Part shown: positions 58,634 to 64,000 of the stretch, one piece after another
Numbering within the stretch: position 1 is the stretch's first letter
Layout: the number at the start of each line of letters is the position of its first letter
NCBI GenBank assembly: GCA_947387575.1
Contig: CANDOC010000001.1
Coordinates: forward strand, 806,001-870,000
Source: Spongorhabdus nitratireducens
Lineage (GTDB): Bacteria > Pseudomonadota > Gammaproteobacteria > Pseudomonadales > Endozoicomonadaceae
Direction: 5' to 3'
Length of the DNA: 64,000 bases
Position numbers and translations under genes: made by a program
Notes under the pieces: model-generated
The model's input: the letters and a program-made list of their open reading frames with translations, nothing else
Told to the model about the DNA's origin: nothing
Databases searched by the model: none

Positions 58634-59119
58634 ATGAAAAAGTTAGCTGTATTTTCACTATCCCTTCTTATCGCCGGCTGCAAAACAGTAGCTGTAGACG
58701 AAAATTTTGAGGCCAACCCGGATCTGATCACTGGCTCATGGCATTGTATCGAGAGACAAAACCTTTCAGACAGAATGAGAATGACGCTGGACAGTAAAAT
58801 CGAAATTCTGGAAGACTCGATTTTCACCTCTAAAAGCCAGATCAGCGGTCGCATAGACCTGCAGAACAGAGCAGTATCCTACACCGTTAAGGAAGCCGGC
58901 ACATGGATGCTGGTCGGAAATATGATGTATACCGACCTTGATCTAGAGGATGTGTTCGCACTGAATTCATTATCAGCGCGTACAAAAGACTCGTTTATCA
59001 ATAACTATATGAGAGACAGAAGAAATAAAAATTCTGCCGTTCAGATCACCTACCTGGACCAGCAAGTTATGCGCTATCAGGGCTACAGGGGAGAGATGGC
59101 TGAATGTAGCCGGGTATAG
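58634..59119 (+). CDS. Lipoprotein, paralogue 3 of 3
   Basis: A 161-residue protein with a lipobox (LLIAGCKTV, Cys about 16). Shared with the 45606 and 47677 proteins: MKKL-type signal, LITGSWHCIE near 34-43, a strand with EDSIFTSKSQISG, AGTWMLVGNMMYTD, and a final Cys (AECSRV). It is the most divergent of the three and lacks the AAGTAGT leader. Convergent with the GlxA-type regulator. Confidence 0.7.
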   Translation: MKKLAVFSLSLLIAGCKTVAVDENFEANPDLITGSWHCIERQNLSDRMRMTLDSKIEILEDSIFTSKSQISGRIDLQNRAVSYTVKEAGTWMLVGNMMYTDLDLEDVFALNSLSARTKDSFINNYMRDRRNKNSAVQITYLDQQVMRYQGYRGEMAECSRV

Positions 59120-59135
59120 CTGTACAAGGAACGGG

Positions 59136-60170
59136 TTAGTGTTTAAACGATGTTCTCCACTGCGTTGGCGATACATGGAACGCAGCTCTGAAATGTTTGC
59201 GAAAAACACTTTCTGATCCAAACCCGGCCAGCTCTGCAACCCGGGAGACAGGACTTTGCGTGGTTTCAAGTAATCTCTGGCTCAGCAGCAGACGCTGATT
59301 CAACAGCCATTTATTAAAAGTGCAACCATAGGCTGACTTGAATTGTCGGGAAAAAGTACGCGTGCTCATCGCACAGCGCCGGGCGACATTCTCCAGCGAA
59401 TGTTGTCGGGTGAGATTCTCCTCAACATCTTCGATGATCCGGCCCAGGCTGTTTTCTGCCGGCAACTTTACGCTGATCGGAGCAGGAATATACTGCCGCT
59501 GACCTCCCGAACGAAAAGGCGCAGTGACCATTCTTCTTGCCAGTTTGTTGGCAAATTCACTGCCATAGTAACGACGGACGATATGTAAACAACAATCAAG
59601 CGACGCAGCCGTACCGGCAGAAGTAATAATCTGCTCATACTCAATAAAAAGCGGGGCTGGGTCGACTTCAATATTCGGAAAACGTGACTGAAATTCACTG
59701 GCAAATTCCCAGTGTGTTGTCATTCGTTTGCCATCAAGCAGACCGGCACAGGCAAGGACATAGCTTCCGAGACACAGTCCGACCATCAATGCGCCTCGCT
59801 CATGGTGACGTTTTAAGGCCTGCAACAATCGGGGCCCCGGCTCGGGTAAATCGTTTGGCCAGCTCGGAATCACGATGACCTGCGCCTGTTCCAGTGCCTG
59901 AAGATCATTTTCCACTGTGATGCCCAGGCCGGAACTGGTTAACAGATGATTGTTGTTCTCGGTACATATATTCAGTTCAAACCCGGGTGATTTGTCCTGT
60001 ATAGCATCCTGAAATACAAGACAGGGTACCGAGATATGAAAGGCACTGATATTCTCAAAGGCCAGCAAGGCAACATTGATCGGTTTTTCTGAAAGACTCA
60101 TATTACGTTGGCCGGATTTGAGCGAACATTGGCTGGAAAGACAGTATTGCACCTTTGAACGGACCGTCAT
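59136..60170 (-). CDS. GlxA-type AraC-family regulator
   Basis: A 344-residue regulator with an N-terminal DJ-1/PfpI amidase-like domain (KPINVALLAFENISAFHISVPCLVFQ, then VGLCLGSYVLACAGLLDGKRMTTHWEFA with the nucleophile-elbow Cys) and a C-terminal AraC domain (NVARRCAMSTRTFSRQFKSAYG and SRVAELAGFGSESVFRKHFRAAFHVSP). It should sense a small metabolite. Start ATG 60170 has AGGGGG 6 bases upstream; the TTG-initiated longer frame has none. Divergent from the MBL gene across 60 bp, its probable target. Confidence 0.88.
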   Translation of the reverse strand: MTVRSKVQYCLSSQCSLKSGQRNMSLSEKPINVALLAFENISAFHISVPCLVFQDAIQDKSPGFELNICTENNNHLLTSSGLGITVENDLQALEQAQVIVIPSWPNDLPEPGPRLLQALKRHHERGALMVGLCLGSYVLACAGLLDGKRMTTHWEFASEFQSRFPNIEVDPAPLFIEYEQIITSAGTAASLDCCLHIVRRYYGSEFANKLARRMVTAPFRSGGQRQYIPAPISVKLPAENSLGRIIEDVEENLTRQHSLENVARRCAMSTRTFSRQFKSAYGCTFNKWLLNQRLLLSQRLLETTQSPVSRVAELAGFGSESVFRKHFRAAFHVSPTQWRTSFKH

Positions 60171-60230
60171 ACTGGCCCCCTGTTTACACGCTTTCTCAAG
60201 CAAAGCTCATATTTGAGATTCAGGGGCAAT

Positions 60231-61022
60231 ATGAAAATTCATCATCTGCGTAGTGCGACTTTTATTATCGAATCCGGTCATCATTATATTCTGGTTGACC
60301 CCATGCTGGGAGCGAAAGGGTCCCTTCCCCCGTTCTCAGTCATTCGTGCCAAAGCCCGCAAGAATCCGACCGTAGACCTACCTGACAATGCCAGTACGTT
60401 GCTTGAAAAGGTCACCCATACGCTTGTAACACACAGTCAGACCTTTGGTATCAAGGCATTGCAGCACGGTGATCACCTTGATGCCGCAGGTGAAGCATTA
60501 CTGGCAGAACGGAAGATTCCGGTAGCAACACCGATGAAAGACCAGGCTTATCTGGAAAAATACGGCCTGAATATCACCGCGGGCATTAATCACTGGGAGA
60601 CCATCGATTTCATTGATGGCAAGCTGACCGCTGTTCCGGCACAGCATGGCCACGGCTGGATTCACAAGGTTATGGCCAATGGTGTCGGCTTCTTTCTGGC
60701 ATTACCGGGCGAACCGTCAATTTACATCAGTGGTGATACGGTTCTGACAGATGATGTGAAACGTGCACTGGATGAATTGAAGCCTGATATTACCGTGGTG
60801 GCTGCAGGCCAGGCACAAATGGATGTCGGTCAACCCTTGCTAATGGCTGAAGATGAAGTGATGGAGTTTATCCGCCTGTCACCGGGCAAGGTGATTGCAA
60901 ACCATATGGAAGCCCTGAATCACTGCTCAGTCGATCGTGACACACTACGAAAGTCATTACAGCGACATGGACTGGCAGACAAGGTGTCTATTCCTGCGGA
61001 TGGTGAAACGCTGGTGTTTTAA
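60231..61022 (+). CDS. MBL-fold hydrolase with spread metal motif
   Basis: A 263-residue metallo-beta-lactamase-fold protein. The usual THxHxDH is stretched: VTHS is followed by about nine residues (QTFGIKALQ) and then HGDHLD near 83-88. The later metal ligands are present: AQHGHG near 138, ISGDT near 164-168 and ANHMEALNHC near 223-232. GGGGCAAT precedes the ATG. Close relatives are annotated only as MBL-fold hydrolases. It is divergent from a GlxA-type regulator that may control it. Confidence 0.8.
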   Translation: MKIHHLRSATFIIESGHHYILVDPMLGAKGSLPPFSVIRAKARKNPTVDLPDNASTLLEKVTHTLVTHSQTFGIKALQHGDHLDAAGEALLAERKIPVATPMKDQAYLEKYGLNITAGINHWETIDFIDGKLTAVPAQHGHGWIHKVMANGVGFFLALPGEPSIYISGDTVLTDDVKRALDELKPDITVVAAGQAQMDVGQPLLMAEDEVMEFIRLSPGKVIANHMEALNHCSVDRDTLRKSLQRHGLADKVSIPADGETLVF

Positions 61023-61563
61023 AGGTCAGTCTTGCGCATGAAGTTTTGATCCAGTCAGTTGTATTTCAACATATCGCTTGTCACGAGGGCTATATAGGTC
61101 GGGTATTTACAGCCCCAGAAGATGTACATAATGAGTATCCTTTGAGTATTTGTTTTTTGCTCAATTATCAAGCTAGGTATGAAATACAGAAGGTTTTGTC
61201 AGAAAAGATCTATTGTAAGTAACGTCCCCCCTGTTAGCAGACTATGATTTATACGGCATTCAGGGCATTAATCATCCAGCTTTGAATGCCTTTACCACCC
61301 GGCCCGATCTGTATCGACCCAATGTAGATTTATAAATCATCAGATAAACGTACTGTGTACATTGATATAAACGTTCTTTACATCTTCATTTAAACCTTTG
61401 TATTTTTCTTACCTTTTTAACGACTTGATCTCTGGTCGACTACCCAGCTAAAGGGCTATTGCATGCTACGGCTGTAGCAATCAAATTTAAGATGTTGCAT
61501 TATTAATCCTTGAGCACAAGCGCTCAAAAAAGCTTGTCCCATACAATAAATACAAATAAAAAC
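61023..61563. other. Gene-free 541-bp gap
   Basis: No credible gene or RNA seen. A TGAGC/GCTCA hairpin followed by AAAAAA lies at 61511-61530, which could terminate leftward transcription or regulate the next gene. The rest is AT-rich with no repeat from elsewhere in the window. Confidence 0.5.
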
Positions 61564-61947
61564 ATGAAATTATTATTTGCAACGCTTATCGCTTTTATTT
61601 CCATCTCTTCAGCCAATGCCAGCTGCAAGCAATTTAACGAGCTGATAGATACAATGAGTGAAATAAAAACTGACAACAATGGTATACCTGAAGAATACAA
61701 CAGAGTTACTGTTGAGAGTTTTTCTCATTTTTCCACAATAAAAGGTTATATCAAAGGCTATGCCAGAGGGTTTGCAAGTGCCACAGACAATGAATCGGAG
61801 CGTTTTTTAGCCCTTCTTGCCAGTGCAGACGACAGTTTGTCAGACGAAGTTTTAGCTTTCACTGTGCTTTCTTGTCTCGAGGATGAGGAAGCGAATATGA
61901 CAACTGTTATTTCTGACGCACTTGATATCGCTTTTAAAGGAGAATAA
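61564..61947 (+). CDS. Small exported protein
   Basis: A 127-residue protein with a signal peptide (MKLLFATLIAFISISSANA, cleavage before SCKQ). Two mature cysteines (SCKQ, SCLE) could pair. The body is helical and acidic, with GYIKGYARGFASA in the middle, similar in style to Rap1a/Tai immunity or HdeA-type periplasmic proteins, though not assignable. ATG 61564 is preferred over an upstream start at 61510 because the signal begins there. Confidence 0.65.
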   Translation: MKLLFATLIAFISISSANASCKQFNELIDTMSEIKTDNNGIPEEYNRVTVESFSHFSTIKGYIKGYARGFASATDNESERFLALLASADDSLSDEVLAFTVLSCLEDEEANMTTVISDALDIAFKGE

Positions 61948-62012
61948 CTCAATCGTTTTCATTGAAAACAGGCTTGGCAACACTATGTAAAATATACGAT
62001 TGCAAGATGACT

Positions 62013-62051
62013 TAAAGGGTCAAAAAAACTGCTTTCCTGCAGGGCCCTTTA
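62013..62051 (+). terminator. Hairpin TAAAGGG/CCCTTTA
   Basis: TAAAGGG and CCCTTTA close a loop that contains CTGC/GCAG, followed by CTTTTAAAA. It lies 66 bp after the exported-protein gene. The remaining gap to 62333 shows nothing else. Confidence 0.45.
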
Positions 62052-62333
62052 CTTTTAAAAACCTGACTTTACCTGTGTATTGAACCGCAAACTACCAACC
62101 TCGCTGTTATCATTATGACGCCAGTTAACCTTAAAACCTGAACTGCTAGAATTGCACTTCGTTTAATACGGCCTATATGCCCCTGTCAATATCTTGCATA
62201 TCTCGGCGAGACAACAGATATTATCTCCTTCAGTGATATCTGATTCTCTGTTTTTCCAGCGGTTTAGCTAAACATATCTACAACACAAAATCGCAGACCT
62301 ATACCTGAATAACAATTGAACCGAACGATAACC

Positions 62334-62879
62334 ATGACCATTGCACCTGCAGTACAATCCGATCTGGAAGCTTTCTTCACCTACATCGACCAACACCTTT
62401 CCGAAAGCGGCACCGGCGACACTCCGGTATTTCAACCGACCCCGAAATCACAGCAAGGCTTCCCCGCAGCCGGCAAGCAAACATTCATAACCGGGCTGGG
62501 ATGCTCCCAGGGGGACAAAGGCTGGCGCAAACTCTGGCTGGCAAAGGACGACGCCAACAACATCATCGGTCATGCCGATATCCGTTATCACGGCGATGGC
62601 CTCAGTTTTCACCGGGTTCTACTGGGTATGGGTGTAGACAGTAGCATTCGCAAGAGCGGGCTGGGTACCCGGCTACTGAATACTGTTATTGCTTTCTGTC
62701 AGGAAAACCCGGAGATCGAATGGCTGGATCTTTCCGTGCTGTCAGAAAATACCCCGGCAAGGAATTTGTATCTGAAATCCGGCTTTTCAGTAACCGGCGA
62801 AGTACGCGACCGTTTCAGGGTTGATGGTCGGTCTATTTCCGATACCACTATGACCCTGAATGTTAAAATGGATTCATAA
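62334..62879 (+). CDS. GNAT acetyltransferase
   Basis: A 181-residue acetyltransferase. It has GHADIRYHGD (about 78-87), the acetyl-CoA segment VLLGMGVDSSIRKSGLGTRLLNTVIAFC (about 94-121) and NTPARNLYLKSGF (about 137-149). ATG 62334 is chosen over the TTG at 62316. The following SDR gene starts 31 bp downstream, so they may be co-transcribed. Acceptor unknown. Confidence 0.85.
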   Translation: MTIAPAVQSDLEAFFTYIDQHLSESGTGDTPVFQPTPKSQQGFPAAGKQTFITGLGCSQGDKGWRKLWLAKDDANNIIGHADIRYHGDGLSFHRVLLGMGVDSSIRKSGLGTRLLNTVIAFCQENPEIEWLDLSVLSENTPARNLYLKSGFSVTGEVRDRFRVDGRSISDTTMTLNVKMDS

Positions 62880-62910
62880 CCAGACTTTCAGTTCGCTTAG
62901 CGGAGCAAAG

Positions 62911-63597
62911 ATGGAAACTATTGTTATTACCGGTGGAAACCGCGGTATTGGGCTGGAGCTGACCCTGCAGGCGCTTGATGCTGGCATGAAAGTGATTGCA
63001 ACCTGCCGCGATTCCAGCAATGCTCCGGCGCTGGATGCCCTGCGCAGTCATCCGGCACTGGAAGTACTTGAGCTGGAAGTCACCAGTACTGAGTCCGTTC
63101 AGGCTTTTACCCAAAAACTATCCGGTAAAACCATCGACGTGCTGGTAAACAACGCCGGCATCAAAGGCAGCAATGAGCAAGGTCTGACGTCAATGGACTA
63201 CAGCGCCTGGTTGCATACCTTTGAGGTTAATACCCTCTCCCCCTTCCATTTGACCACAGCATTACTGGAAAACCTGAAACAGTCTTCGCGGCCGCGGGTC
63301 ATTGCTATTTCCAGCATGATGGGTTCACTGAGCCGGGTCAGCACAGGCCTGTATGCCTATCGCAGCTCCAAGGCTGCACTGAACAAGGTGATGCAGGTCA
63401 TGGCGCTGGAACTGATGGAAGACGGCATTATCGTCTGCCCGATGCATCCTGGCTGGGTTAAAACCGATATGGGTGGTGAAGCAGCGGATATTACCGTACA
63501 GGAAAGTGCCTCAGGTCTCTTGTCTTTTATCAATCAGGTGACGCCTGAACAAAGCGGCCGGTTCTGGACCTGGGAAGGTGAAGAACACCCCTGGTAA
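62911..63597 (+). CDS. SDR-family oxidoreductase
   Basis: A 228-residue short-chain dehydrogenase of the C-factor/sniffer-like group. TGGNRGIGLELT (6-17) binds the dinucleotide, NNAGIKG lies near 77-83, the Ser is in AISSMMGS near 129-136 and YRSSKAAL near 148-155 gives Tyr and Lys. HPGWVKTDMGG near 183-193 is typical of this group. ATG 62911 is chosen; the upstream frame overlaps the GNAT gene. Substrate unknown. Confidence 0.88.
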   Translation: METIVITGGNRGIGLELTLQALDAGMKVIATCRDSSNAPALDALRSHPALEVLELEVTSTESVQAFTQKLSGKTIDVLVNNAGIKGSNEQGLTSMDYSAWLHTFEVNTLSPFHLTTALLENLKQSSRPRVIAISSMMGSLSRVSTGLYAYRSSKAALNKVMQVMALELMEDGIIVCPMHPGWVKTDMGGEAADITVQESASGLLSFINQVTPEQSGRFWTWEGEEHPW

Positions 63598-63639
63598 CTG
63601 TAACGCTGTCCGGTGACAAACCCGGACGGCGGTCAAGTT

Positions 63640-64000
63640 TCACTGAAATGCCGGATGATAGGCAATATGACCTTCGGCCGACGTATCTTTCAGGGTTATT
63701 GCCATAAAGTACTCGGCCGGCACCCCGGGCAGTGTAATGGCATCACATACTTTAAAACCAAACCGGTTGTAATAGCCGGGCTCTCCCAACACTACGATGC
63801 CTTCGGCACCCCGTTGTATCATGGTGTCGATGGCCTTACGAATCAGGCTCGAGCCAATGCCCTGCCCTTGCACAGCCGGTAGCACCGCCACCGGACCAAG
63901 ACCATACCAGTGCTGCTGACCCGACGCGATGGTGACTGGTGAGATCGCAATATGTCCCACAATTTGATGGTCTATTTCAGCCACCAGCGACAGTGTCAGT
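63640..64000 (-). CDS. GNAT acetyltransferase, YhbS-like, start outside window
   Basis: A leftward gene whose N-terminus lies beyond the window. In frame from the edge it reads LTLSLVAEIDHQIVGHIAISPV, then GLGPVAVLPAVQGQGIGSSLIRKAID (acetyl-CoA loop QGQGIG) and VVLGEPGYYNRFGF, the pattern of YhbS-like N-acetyltransferases. The GTG at 63984 is internal to this pattern and is not a likely start. 119 residues are visible, ending at 63640. Confidence 0.88.
   Translation of the reverse strand, partial: LTLSLVAEIDHQIVGHIAISPVTIASGQQHWYGLGPVAVLPAVQGQGIGSSLIRKAIDTMIQRGAEGIVVLGEPGYYNRFGFKVCDAITLPGVPAEYFMAITLKDTSAEGHIAYHPAFQ

Overview
The window is bacterial chromosomal DNA from a gammaproteobacterium. 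An extracellular contractile injection system (eCIS) flank, eukaryote-like proteins (a Ser/Thr kinase and a yeast-type cytosine deaminase) and E. coli-like YiiM, EmrE, YnfA and PurU homologues would fit a host-associated marine lineage such as Endozoicomonas. That assignment is inference, because no rRNA or other marker is present. I see no rRNA, tRNA or CRISPR array.

Layout. 1-8.4 kb is the edge of an eCIS or tail-fibre locus: a truncated leftward gene, a DUF4157 payload-type protein, a permuted NlpC/P60-like protein, an S74-chaperone tail fibre and three further fibre-like proteins. 8.4-14.3 kb holds a cytosine deaminase, a kinase with a coiled-coil tail, a glutaredoxin, a crotonase, a GFA-family protein and a DUF1097 membrane protein. 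14.3-20.1 kb resembles a phage satellite: two divergent repressors, a ribbon-helix-helix protein with two matching palindromes, a TOPRIM primase-helicase and a PrtN-like activator. A MITE lies inside it and no integrase is visible. 20.2-24.8 kb holds orphan exported or membrane genes.

25.4-33 kb is a cassette-like tract. One unit (26214-26705) is a textbook integron cassette with a foldable attC. It is flanked by two copies of an 83-84 bp repeat with cloverleaf-like pairing, and four genes here end in A-rich purine tracts plus GGACATCCAT. 33-64 kb is a dense run of mostly rightward small genes: GNAT acetyltransferases, a Qnr/McbG-like pentapeptide protein, YwqG-like, AAA ATPase, PurU, an EmrE-type pump, MOSC/YiiM, AzlCD with a divergent XRE-cupin regulator, MazG-MEKHLA, two SDRs, an RNase T2 and many lipoproteins, including three paralogues.

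The least expected signals are regulatory. A promoter-plus-leader module with fixed spacing occurs four times (22.4, 24.8, 43.9 and 49.1 kb). In one copy it leads into a predicted leader peptide whose stop codon overlaps the downstream start codon. The candidate new biology is the eCIS payload pair, this module, and the cassette tract with its structured repeat.
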